DNA of 64,000 nt, from contig WARS01004318.1 in the NCBI GenBank assembly GCA_008933995.1, positions 1,075,589-1,139,588 of the forward strand, in the 5' to 3' direction. Origin of the DNA: Datnioides undecimradiatus. Taxonomy: Eukaryota; Chordata; Actinopteri; Lobotiformes; Datnioididae. This document shows positions 11,195 through 21,609 of the stretch, piece by piece; position 1 is the first letter of the stretch; the number at the start of each line of letters is the position of its first letter. The notes below the pieces were generated by a model. The model made no database searches. It had not been told where the DNA came from and saw only the letters and a program-made list of their open reading frames with translations. Both the position numbers and the translations under genes were made by a program.

Positions 11195-14100
11195 CCTCTC
11201 CCTCTTGTGTTTAAAAGAACATACTTAATATTCCATCTGCAGGAGTAAATCAGAGATGACAAGTTAAAACAAGGGCTGCGCCGGGGCCTCACGTTTTCAC
11301 TTAATCTCCGGTTCCTGGGTTAACGTACATTTTTACCAAAAACCGTGTAAAAGCGACGTCTGAGGCGGTGATTTCACATTCATGACCTCCAGAAGCTGCA
11401 GGATCCCTCGGACGGTTTAACCATCTCTGCACATTTTGGTCGTATTTACGACTGAGAGCGATGCGTGTTTTCTGAAAGCGTCGACGATCATCTCTGCTGG
11501 GATGCTTGATGCAAAACGCCCTCGTACGGTCTGAAACTGCGCCGTGACAACGGATGCAAGGCTGTGGTGCAAAAGGAGGCTAATGACGCTCATACACACA
11601 GACAGACGGACTGTCGTTCCTGAGCTTTGCTCGATTCGATTGGTCTTTTTCCTCCAGTTGATCATTAAACTTCACACAATCAGACAAATCTCAGATTATT
11701 GTATTATTGTATAATCCTGCTCCGTCACCGCGGCTACCTGTGTGTTTTCACGGCCCAGATCGACGCTTCAGAGGAAGATTAAGATTGTTGATGGACGGCG
11801 TTAATCACTGCCAGCGTTGGTGGAAACCTGTTGCTGTTACTCCAGCTACAGTTGAAAGTAATTAGCTCTTTCAATTAAATAGCAAACTGTAGTGGGAGTG
11901 AAACGGGTTCGCTGCAGGTTATGGACGTCACGGCGGCGCAGAACAGCTCAGACTGTGTGAGCATGTGAAGGATTATGATGAATGACATCGTGTGGATGTA
12001 AATATTAGCCATTGCAGCAAAGCTAAGTTAAGGTCCACCCGTCATCGTGCAGCTCTTCATCTACTAAATCCTCCTGTCCGACCAGGACAATACAAGTGTA
12101 GCTCAGGTGTCACGATAGATAACATTTGAGCCTCAGCAGCACAAAAACATCACAGCTGTGTGTGCATTAATAAGAAAACTGACACGTTAAGTCATTTAAA
12201 CGATACGAGCAACTGTATTTACGAATCCTCAATGACTTGCACCCAATCATAAGTGACGGTACTGTTACCCCCGCACGCACAGTTTCTGCTGATGTCGCGC
12301 TAACGTCAGCTGACCTCCGGGTGTTTAAAGCTGCCCCGGCGGTTCGCATGTTTGTCTCGGCTGCTGTGTCGCTGCCTCTTGGCTAACATTCAGTGAAACT
12401 GAGGGTGCACATGTTTCATTCCAAGAAACCGCCGACAGTGGCTGATATTACTTGCAAATAGATCATGTTACTGAAGCACAACAGTGCAACAGGTCAAACA
12501 GCCTCTGGGCGAGAGTTCTGGGCAACAGAGGCACAGTTTTAGAAATCGCATGGCGCAAGAGTCGGGCAGGTTGTTGCAAAAGACATTAAAACTGAATTTA
12601 AATCGTCTTTTCGTGTGTTTTAAAGCATGCAGTTTAACTTTCGTTTCATGCTCTTCAGACATCGTTTGCTTTTATTTTCAATGACAAATTAACTCTGATC
12701 TTGAGCTAAATATAACCGCAGTCGGCACAAATCAGCGTTTATGCAAACTGCATCCACCTCTGTGGCGGCGTCCTTCTAAGAGCTGCTCCGAGGGAGTAAA
12801 GGGAAATTCACACTACAGCTCCCTGATTACCGACGTCACCTGGTCCGTCCTCAGGTCACAGCAGCGTCCACGTCCTGTCCCGATTTCCAGCAAGTAACAA
12901 ACACCTTTTCCTTCGACTGAGGCGGAAACGGAGACTGTATGAATTACAGCTTCGACTCTAAACTCATTATCTCGCCGCACGCAAATAGAAAATGAAGCTG
13001 TGACAAAGTTAATCACGCTGTACGGGAGAGAGGATTGGAGGTTTCCATGAAAAATGTTGACCTTAACGCGTGACCCGTCTGCTCGGCTCAATTGTTTTTT
13101 TCCCTCCTCCTTTTTTCCCTCATCCCCAATTAAAGGAGCTTCCGTCTGCCCGTCTCTGTAACGGATGAAGCAAGCACTTCTTGAACTCTGCGTTAATTAA
13201 ACATAAGTGCACGTCTCACTATAACTTATGGCGGTTCACAGTCCCTCCTCTATCCAGATAATATCCTCAACTCCTCCGGGTCATCACGTCTCCGCGTGTC
13301 ATCACAAACAAGGACTAATCTCGGAGTTTTTATTAGAGAAAAAATACACTGCGCACTGTTTTTTATAGGACGTACCTGGAAGCTCTTATGCAATGCTCGA
13401 ATCTCAGCGGAGGCAAGGGCCAATTTATTTGATGTGTGTGTGTGTGTGTGTGTGTGTGTGCGGGCAACAAGCTGACGGTGCTGTCAATTAAAATTCCTCG
13501 AGCTCATCTTGGGAGTTGAGCTCATTAGGATTCATCCGCAGCTAACTTTTATCCTCTATTTTAGAAATGTTTAGGGTTTAACGCGTGGTGCTCCGGGAGC
13601 TGATGCATGTGCACGGGCTAATAAAGCTACGTATGGTGAACATGTTGAATGAAGGGCGCACGGTTGTGCTCATGTCCTGTAACGTGCAGGGGCCAACACG
13701 CTCTTTTAAACAAATACAGCTGCTAACGTGCACGTGCCGCATGTTTAACACGACGGGGTTTCCACTTAAGGTTCAAGGAGAGAAGCTGCAACAGTGATCG
13801 TCCCACTTCCTGTGAAAAGCATTGTGGGTACTCTTCCTGTTTCTGCTGTGTCATCGTCTGATGAAACGAGGCTTTGCATGAATGAACACGTCACGACTTT
13901 GGTTTTTCACTGCTTCCCGTGTGAAATCAGTGTCATTTGCAGGTTACTATGATGCTTTTTAAACATTTTAATTGATTAATCAAACATCTGAACTTTAGAG
14001 GCAACAGATGTACCTTTACCAAGGTTTCGCGCCTTGAACTCACTTCTCTAAGCTTATAAACACTTGGTATTTAACCTATTTTAATAAGAATGTTGATAAT

Positions 14101-15050
14101 AATGTATTTATTGCACGTGGGAATGCATGACATCAGGGACCACTTGAAAACGGCCTTCATCCTGCTCTGTTTCATATAAATGGACTAATTTATGTGAAAA
14201 CACTAATTCATTAAAACAACTTGGAGGCAAGGAAGCCGTCGTTCTGCACTGAAGTGCCCATTAAAGAGAAAAACCTGGGAACGGTTTGTGCTGTTAATCT
14301 TGTCCAATCAATTAAAAAAAGCCATATGTCGTCACGAGCGCCTCTCGCTTAGCCTGTTGTTAGATGTTTGGAGGCTTCATGCTCTTCAGGAACTCAAAGT
14401 TTTAGCATTTTAGGAATGTTTCGCTGTAAAAATGAGGAGTTAAAGGCTGCACAGCTGGCTGATTGGTCATCTGCTGCTGCATTGCTCACTGGATGTTGCG
14501 TTCGACCAAACAAAATGAATCCATGCATCCCGAGCGCGTGACGTTTCCCATCAGCTGTCCAAAATGCTTTCCTGCTTTAAAACAATTTAACCGCTACGTG
14601 CATAACAGCACTTAGAAACTGTGGCGTTAGACCCTGCAGAGTTAATACAGTGGACTTTTTAGCTGGGTTAGGCTAATGTTAATGAAAAGACAATGATTAA
14701 ATGTCTCATTGAGTCGTGCTTTTCAGCCAGTTTCAGCCACAGCAGACTGGAAATTCACTCTGTTTGTTCTGCTTCATGAAAACCCAGGGTACTCCGACCT
14801 GAGCGGCGAGGCCGGGGGGCTTCTGCAGGCCACGGAGGTACGAGGCTCTTTGTTATCGGGGAAACAGTGGTGGGTAAACACAAGATAAAGAGGCTGAGTG
14901 AGACTCTGCCATGTCTGTTTTCCCATCTTGTCAGTTAGAATGACTCAAGCCATTAAGGCAGTTACCACAACATGCTGACAACATGTTCGGATGCCACCTG
15001 GACCCAGATGTGCCTCAGCGGTGGGTAAATGGAGAGAATGATGGAGAGGA
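11195..15050. other. Non-coding DNA, no gene seen
   Basis: Unique sequence with weak AT-rich patches (about 13190-13400 and 14080-14340). A GCATTGTGGGTA word at 13819-13830 resembles the reverse of a ZNF143 site. A CACGTG E-box lies within GTGCACGTGCC near 13727. No ORF in this stretch carries a recognisable domain. Confidence 0.4.
13433..13460 (+). repeat. (TG)14 microsatellite
   Basis: An uninterrupted TG dinucleotide array of 28 bases. It is ordinary for fish DNA and likely polymorphic. Confidence 0.95.
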
Positions 15051-15059
15051 AGTTTAGGG

Positions 15060-15260
15060 GCCATGTCTGCGCCAGCATATGCCCCAACCTGTGCGTCCTA
15101 TTACTCTTCCTCTGATAGTCCCTGCCTGGCTCCCAGCGAGAGGCAGAGACAATAAGCCATTGTTATTCTTTATGAAGAGGACACAAAAAGCCACAACAAA
15201 AGACGGAAAAAAAGTGGAATCGCTGTGAAGTCCTTGGCAACTCCGCCGCATTTTACCCAG
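15060..15260. promoter_or_regulatory. Candidate enhancer with SOX palindrome
   Basis: Dense non-repetitive block containing the SOX inverted pair at 15149-15163, followed by TTATTCTTTATG and a run of CACAAAAAG/CACAACAAAAG words near 15180-15203 that are further SOX/TCF-like cores. An open frame on the minus strand across it encodes no domain. The block runs on into the next candidate element. Confidence 0.45.
15149..15163 (+). promoter_or_regulatory. SOX-type inverted dimer site
   Basis: ACAATA-AGC-CATTGT presents two facing SOX half-sites three bases apart; one half is a perfect ACAATG complement and the other differs at one base. SOXE proteins (SOX8/9/10) are known to bind facing sites with 3-4 bp spacing as dimers. 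Binding here is inferred from the motif only. Confidence 0.45.
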
Positions 15261-15299
15261 CGTCGTCTTTTGATGTGCGCCGCGAATTGAAAAAGGCAA

Positions 15300-15890
15300 A
15301 AGGTATTGTTGACGGCTGCCCTTTCCCATGCCTGAATAGTGGAGTACATATTTTCATACAGTGTCTACGGTTCAATGAAAGCGATCGCTTGGGAGGGAGG
15401 TTTTGTTTGCGCAGACAATCGCCGGTTCTGTGCAGAATAGGCCGGGGACATCGGGATCATAAAGAACAGAGCGGCGATGAGCACGGAAACAACAAAAGCC
15501 CCTCGCGCTCTTATCCCATCGGCGGTGATACAGGGAAGAAAAACAATGGCGGATGAGCCCGATCGCCGCGTCCAACAGCATCATCCGGAATGTTCAACCC
15601 CATGTCACTCAATCTCATCTGCGAATATCACAGATGAGGCTCTCTGGCCGTCTGAGCCTCAGTGTCGCTCTCTTTCTTTCTCTCGTATTAAGCAGAAGGG
15701 TATCAAGCAATTACAGACCAAGGTCTTCACTCAGTTGGGGATTCTTTCATCCCATAAAGTTTTACTACAAAGACCGACAGTGACCTTCACGGGGTCAGAG
15801 AATCGGGCAAGAGGCATCCAGCGCCTATTTAAACGACACAGGCTCTTTATGGAGCCTTCAGAAAAGATTTAGTGGAATAACATGATTTAG
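15300..15890. promoter_or_regulatory. Candidate conserved non-coding block
   Basis: A 600-bp non-repetitive block with two AACAATGG/TATTGTT SOX-like words (about 15303-15311 and 15543-15550), an AAGCGATCGCTTG palindrome near 15379-15391, and CCTATTTAAACG near 15823. ORFs on both strands across it overlap antisense, and none shows family signatures or clean splice boundaries. I favour a cis-regulatory element. Confidence 0.45.
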
Positions 15891-16179
15891 ATAATGCTGT
15901 TGATAGAGAGGAGCTGTGTCAATGTTACAGCGCAAACACAATGTCAAGCTCAGAACTTTACTAATGCAGTCGTTTCGAAAGCCGACGCTGATCACGACTC
16001 ATACAGCCAGCGCGGACGAAGCTCGTGGAAAAACAACTTTGGAGCAAATGTGCAACTAAATAACGGAGCCCATGCATCTGCAGAGTGTATAAACAGGTCA
16101 AAAGGCACATCACGAGGTCTTCAAATCCCTGTTTTCGTCAAACCGGAATCCAAAATCTGAAAAATGTTGAATTCACAAT

Positions 16180-16560
16180 GATACAAAACAAAGAAAAGCA
16201 GCAGATCTTCATATTTGAGGCGCTTCTCCGTCAATCATCTCTCAATTACTTGGCTAATCCTTCCAACTCCAGATGTCAGGATGGACCGAATGCAGACAGA
16301 AGTAAGAACCTCTCTGTATCTCTACCCTCTGTGTTCGTAATGTCACTGGGAGAGACACGTCCCTTTGTGACTGCCGCCATGCCACTGCACTTAAAAAGGG
16401 TTTAGAGCACGAATCAATCACCGTAGCCTGACAAATGAAAAGTATCACAAACTTAGACTTTTAATCTGCCAAACAATCTGGGCTAGGTCACCTCTCCGAT
16501 TTGGGGAAGATTTTGTCACTTTTTCAATCTACCCCACAGGCTATCTTCATCTTCCCCCAA
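16180..16560. promoter_or_regulatory. Candidate conserved non-coding element
   Basis: An even, AT-leaning block that includes TCAATTACTTGGCTAATCC at about 16242-16260, ending in a TAATCC bicoid-class core, and AATCAATCACCG near 16412 (PBX/MEIS-like). No simple repeats. The flanking sequence to 17000 becomes GC-rich. Confidence 0.4.
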
Positions 16561-17369
16561 CACGAGGCCAGTGGGGGCTTGTTTCTCAGCGCTAGGCCAC
16601 CCAGGGGAAATGTAATTCCCTTCCTCTGGTCGGTCAGGGGAGTGAGGACTAGGAGGAGGAGGAGGGATGCTGCCTGGCTCCCTGATTAGGAGCTGAGGAT
16701 GTGACTGGTTTGTAGCCGGCGTGGTCTCACACACCCCCGTGCATGTTTAAGGTGATCAGAAAGGCCGCCGCGGTGCTCACGCCGCGCCACATAAAGCAAA
16801 ACAAATGACCAGCTGTGAATCACGGGTAAGGTGGGGCGAGCATCAAACGCTCGCAGCCCTGCCACTGCCTCCCCACCCGCTGGTGTGGCTCACCCACCCT
16901 CCCCTGCGCCTGCCTGCAGGGCAGCGGCGGTGCGTGATGGAGAAGGTGGGTTAGGGAACAGGGACCCCTCTCTGTCCATTACTCAGAAGCGTCCTGGTGT
17001 TTTCAATCCCCATTCACAATAGGGTTTTTGAGTGATCACACACCAAACACCATGATCACATACTGGACTGATTATAGTGCACCGCGAGGGGGGCCTGGCT
17101 GGGGGCGAACTCGGCTCCTGTAACCTTTCACTGCACAGCTCCTGTTCCTTCTTGCTGCAGCCAGACGGCGCCATTAGTGGGTGACTTGTGAATCCTAGCT
17201 TACACCTTCAGGTGAGTGCGATGGCGTTTTCACAGTCCCCTCTTTCATTCGCCGCGCAACTCTCAGTTTAAAGACGATTGCTGTGTCACTGGGCTGTTAT
17301 TCTCCAAGTTTTGGCAACTCAATCGTTCATAATACTTTGGGTTTGGCCGATGACGTGCAGGATCAGGCT
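16561..17369. other. GC-rich non-coding DNA, no gene seen
   Basis: Includes a short AGGAGG run near 16651-16664 and C-rich stretches near 16868-16905. Short ORFs here are Pro/Ser-rich and antisense-paired. No exon or known repeat recognised. Confidence 0.4.
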
Positions 17370-17690
17370 GCAGTCGGGGTGGAGCTCAGAGCTTGGAGCA
17401 GAACGGATGCTCTTCGCACTCAGAAGAGCCGCTCGGACATCTAATTAGGATGCTTCTTGGACGCTTCCCCGTGGAGGTATCCAGAGAAGAACCGAGCGTG
17501 AGGAGACCCCAGGGAAGACCCATAAAACTCTGCACATATTACACATCCCATCCATCCTCGGAGTGACACAGGAGGAGCTGCATGACGTGACCAGGAAGTG
17601 TGTCATGCCTGCTCCCCGCTTAGCATGCTGCTACCATGACATGGACCCAGATAAGCGTTGGAAAACAGATAAATGGATGGGTGGATTGTA
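17370..17690 (+). mobile_element. 3' end of a teleost RTE/Rex-like LINE, degraded
   Basis: This is a truncated, decayed non-LTR retrotransposon tail in sense orientation. At 17438-17479 the frame reads HLIRMLLGRFPVEV, matching the conserved C-terminal motif that in fish LINEs reads HLIRMPPGRLPLEV, and a RRP.GRP motif follows near 17500-17519. Next come a GGAGGAGCTGCATGACGTG segment, a CCAGATAAGCG word and a terminal AAATGGATGGGTGGAT run at 17670-17686. That order and the GATG-like tail are typical of RTE/Rex-class elements in ray-finned fishes. Stops and small gaps show it is long dead. The exact family needs RepeatMasker. Confidence 0.8.
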
Positions 17691-18290
17691 CAGTGTTCAC
17701 GTAGGAATGTGCAAATGCAGTTTCCCTGTGCAATGAGGGACGACCTGCAACGATTAGGGTAAAGTTTGACCTGCTCGTCTTTGTTTAAACGTCTAAAACG
17801 AGTGGCTGTGCGAATTACGACTCATGCCCGTGAGGCACAAACGCTGACAGCAAAACCCCGAGTCGGGCGGGTTAACAGACGGTGTGACTGTGACTCCTCA
17901 GACTGCTCAGTTCCCATTTTGCACCAATATAAAACATGGGTTTTGTTTCGCCACAGCCCTCGTGCAAACACCAAGCCAAATCCTCACCATAGCAGCTGCA
18001 AATCGGAGACAATCACATGGTTCGTTTTGAAAAGGCAGCGGAAAAAAAAAATTTCGTTTGGAGGAATTCGTCTGCTCTCTTACTTTGGTGAGTACACGCG
18101 ACTGATATGTACAGAAATAAGACCCAAATTCAAATAAACTGGAGTTATCCTTCGGCAAACCAATCTGCGCGTCATCTCAGAGAAACCTTAACGTTTGACG
18201 CGTCGTGCCGCGCTGCCGGTGTTTCTTTAAATCTGTTATCATAGCAGTCTTTCCTGTAAGTAAGTGTGTGTCTCCGGACGCCGATTCCTC
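17691..18290. other. Non-coding DNA, no gene seen
   Basis: Unique sequence. A GTGAGTA donor-like word at 18087-18093 lacks a credible acceptor upstream, and a poly(A)-like run occurs near 18042-18050. The 123-residue ORF at 17766-18137 is basic and featureless and is overlapped antisense by another ORF. Confidence 0.4.
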
Positions 18291-18299
18291 AGCAGGCCT

Positions 18300-18860
18300 C
18301 TCGCCGATTAATCCGGCAGATGCTCCTTCAATATCCAATGGCACCAATACATTTTAATGTAGCCTGAGATCTGGGGATGAGACCTGTCCTTAAAACCTCC
18401 CTCTCCCTCCAGGCTTAGAGGAGTGCGTGTCCTCTCTCGGAGTAATTGAAAAAGATGGATCTCACCAAGTGTTTCACCGACGCAGTGGGGAGGAATTGGA
18501 TTGGGAAATGTGTTCTGTATCATATTGCTATGTATGTGTTCGCCAGAGGCCCGCACACAGTCGGCGAGGGCGACGTGTTCCGCTGCCCATATTGAAAGGC
18601 AGGAAAACAGAGAAGGGAGACATTTGCAATTTTATTACTACTTTAATGGGTTTCTCTATCATTCAGGAATTGCACTTTCTAATGCATTGGGCCCATAAAT
18701 ACAAGGTTCAATAGACAGCCGCTCTGCTCTCCTCATTATTCATACATTCAAACAAATTAGAACAGAAGGTTGAATAAAATATGCTGTCCATTTCCAACGT
18801 GGCACCATCAGAACTTGATCATGCATACAATCTAATCGGCGGCATACTATGAAATGTAAT
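18300..18860. promoter_or_regulatory. Strong candidate developmental enhancer (CNE)
   Basis: About 560 bp of non-repetitive DNA. It starts with GATTAATCC at 18306-18314, which includes a TAATCC bicoid/OTX-class site, followed by paired CCAAT words (18335, 18343), a TAATTG core at 18443-18448, and an AT-rich half with TTTTATTACTACTTTAATGG near 18632-18651 and ATTATTCATACATTC near 18734-18748. The ORFs crossing it have no domain. It resembles deeply conserved fish-tetrapod enhancers, but this was not tested. Confidence 0.55.
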
Positions 18861-18869
18861 ATCTAAAAC

Positions 18870-21255
18870 TCAGCGCGCAGCACGGCTACACGTGTACCTA
18901 CAAATACTAATCATCTGTAACGTCGCCCAAACAGGACTGAGTGATTATCATTAACCGTCTCAGGTGCAAATTGCTGCAGCCGCTCCTCCTTCGTCCTCAT
19001 AACGGGAGGTGAGATGATCAGCGGGGACGGTACGTCAGTAAAGTTTGGGTAGCGCGACACAGAGGTCCCCCATGTTTCAGGCCGGGTTTTGAAAAATAAC
19101 TTTACGTCCGCAGTTTCCGGGGAATGAAAGGTTTGATTTACCCGCCCGGTTTGATTTCCGGCGACGGCTCACACAGGGACGGACTGAGGAAGGAGGAGGA
19201 CGAAGAAGTTCGAACGATTGTTGCGTCGCCTTCGTTTGATGGTGCCTGATGAGTTTGTGGTAAGCGAATGGTCAGAAAAGAGCAGGACAGATGGTTAAAT
19301 GCGCTTGGTGCAGGGTTGTGAGCGGGGCTGCAGTTAATCGAACGCTGACTGACAACGACGAATTGGAAACATAGATTTAAACGACGTTCTGTGCAGAAGC
19401 CAAAAGCCTGAAACCTGCAGAGCTTCTTTGTTCAGGTCGGCTGATGATGACAACTCATTACAGGTGGTTCGATCCGGCTGCAGACATCGTGAAGACACTG
19501 TATAGTGTTGTTGTCAACGAATCCCATAAAGAAGCAAAGCGTTAGTCCATCTCTCAATGCTTTGACGTCCCTTTGTTCCGTCTGGAGCTCTTAGCCTGAG
19601 GCCCGTTGGCAGAAAACACATTTGGTGCTCTGGTGAGAGCTCAGGGCAGCAGAGCGTGGGACAAAAGGTGTTTTTGGACCAGAACTCCCTGAGAGGCGCT
19701 TCCCATCGGGGGGTTTCCCCTGAGAACGACACAACTTCAGGGGCTTTCTTTATCTTTGCACTGCACCACCGACAGAAACCCTGACGTTATGTAAACCGGA
19801 CGGCGCTTGGCACAGCAGCTTTACTTCTGCACGGCGTGAAATACCAACAATAAGATGGAAAACGCTGTTTTTTAAACTTTTTGTTCCATTGTTATGCCGC
19901 GGCTAATGTTTTAAACATGGCAGGAGCGGGAGCTGCATCAGCTAATGCATCAGCGCACACTTGGTGGGAGCAGTAAAACTCAAAATGGCGCTCTGAGAAG
20001 AACGATCATTCCCGCTTCTTGCAGTGACGAAACGACAACGATGTTCAGAAAACGCCCGAATGACTAAACACTAAGTTTTACAGTGCAGCTGTGCAAGGAT
20101 AATAAAGGACAATATGTGTAACGGTGCATCGTAAACAACGGAGAGCTATGGCACAGAGCGTCTATCAGGACTTTAAACCCACCCAAATGAAATGAAGCTG
20201 ATATTTGATGAGGAAGCAAATGGAATGAAATCATTTCTGTTCATTAATATAAAAATACATCCTGGTTTAATTATGATTCATGAAAATCATATGGTGCAGA
20301 GACGTGAGCCTCAGATGGACACGTCTGGGCCTCCACAGTTTAGCTGTCGTCCGCGGCAACAGCGACTTCAGGCGTGAAGCGACAGAGTCAGTAACAGTTT
20401 CTTCTGGCTTCACGCCACCGCTTCCTGGCGGGAGGGAGGGGGGAAACTTACTTTTTGGCGCGTAAGCAAGTCTAAATTTAAGCCCAGGTCTTTAGCCAGC
20501 ATCTATAAGCAGCAGCCAGACAATTAGCAGCTGACGGGATGCCAAACGCCGATGCCTGGCTTCTTTCACAGCGACAGACAAAACACGACTGAAAGTCTGA
20601 CCTGTGGGCCGGCTGACGCCCCCTCCTCCTCCTCCTCCTCCTCCTCCTGACTAACCTCCCCTCTCGCCGCCGCCCCCACCAACGCCACCTCGCTCCTGCC
20701 TTTCAAGTCTAAACTGTTTTCATAAAGCAGAGCTCTATGGCCAGCCAACTGGAAGGAAGAGGGATGTCAGAGGGAAAAAAAAAAATCAAGACGTGGTGAT
20801 AAAAGAGAAAAAGATCAAGTGTGGATAAAAGAGATCAGCTTATCCGTCTGACTAAAATCGAGTGACAGCCAAAGACAGAGGATATGAGACGGGAACGGCT
20901 GGGAGACAACAAAATGACTCTGAACTAAATAATAAAAAAAAATCTCAGTGCAGGAACGAGCGCGTTATAAGATGGATGGCAAATTCAACGACTCCAAATG
21001 GACTCATAACACGTCTGCTGCCGCTGCTGCACAGAATCATATTTTGCAAGTGGGTTTTTAACACTTTCATCCCGGTTTCGATGCTAATCGGCTGCTCTGA
21101 ATCTCGCTTTCAGCTCCGCTGCTGCAGGACGGAGCGTGCAAAGAGCTGTTCAGGCACCTGTTTTGTGAACTGGGCATGATTCACTGACCTTGCGATGAGA
21201 AACTAGCGAGCGTGGACACCACAGCCGTGCAAACGGCACTAAAAAAAACAAGAAT
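18870..21255. other. Mixed non-coding DNA, no gene seen
   Basis: CpG-rich to about 19250, then mixed. GGTTCGATCC near 19467 matches a pol III B-box but has no A-box or cloverleaf. A (CTC)9 array is listed separately. ORFs such as 19514-19732 carry no domain. Confidence 0.4.
20622..20648 (+). repeat. (CTC)9 microsatellite
   Basis: An uninterrupted CTC trinucleotide array of 27 bases. It creates the Glu run of a spurious minus-strand ORF. Confidence 0.95.
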
Positions 21256-21259
21256 ATTG

Positions 21260-21600
21260 CACAGCGGGAGTAATCAGGGAGCCAAAACAGCTCTGGCTCT
21301 CTCCAGTATGCTCTACAATATAAAACTCAGGTACAGCAGTGCAGCAGCCGCTATCATTAGACAGTAAAAGTGTCATGGGGAGCTTGGAAATGGAGTGCAT
21401 CTAATCAGGGCAAAGGGAAGAGTCCCTTCCTCCAGCCTCCCAGAGGAGGCAGCTGTTCCCAGGCCCTCCACCACTTGTTCATTAATTACTGTGAATTAAT
21501 GCTTTTCTGCCGCCGAGAATAAATAAAAAGATTGTGGTGAGGCCTCGCTAATCAAGAGTGGCTTTTATTAAATACTGTGAAAATGTCAGCTGGTTGTGGC
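21260..21600. promoter_or_regulatory. Candidate enhancer with paired homeodomain sites
   Basis: Even, AT-leaning block. Its key feature is CATTAATT at 21480-21487 facing AATTAATG at 21494-21501 across a six-base spacer, an exact inverted pair of homeodomain-type sites. Other words include GAATATTGCAC near 21252 and GCTAATCAAGAG near 21547. No ORF of note crosses it. Confidence 0.5.
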
Positions 21601-21609
21601 TCAATGGGA

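Noticed and set aside
19461..19475. B-box-like GGTTCGATCC
   Set aside because: No A-box at proper distance and no cloverleaf.
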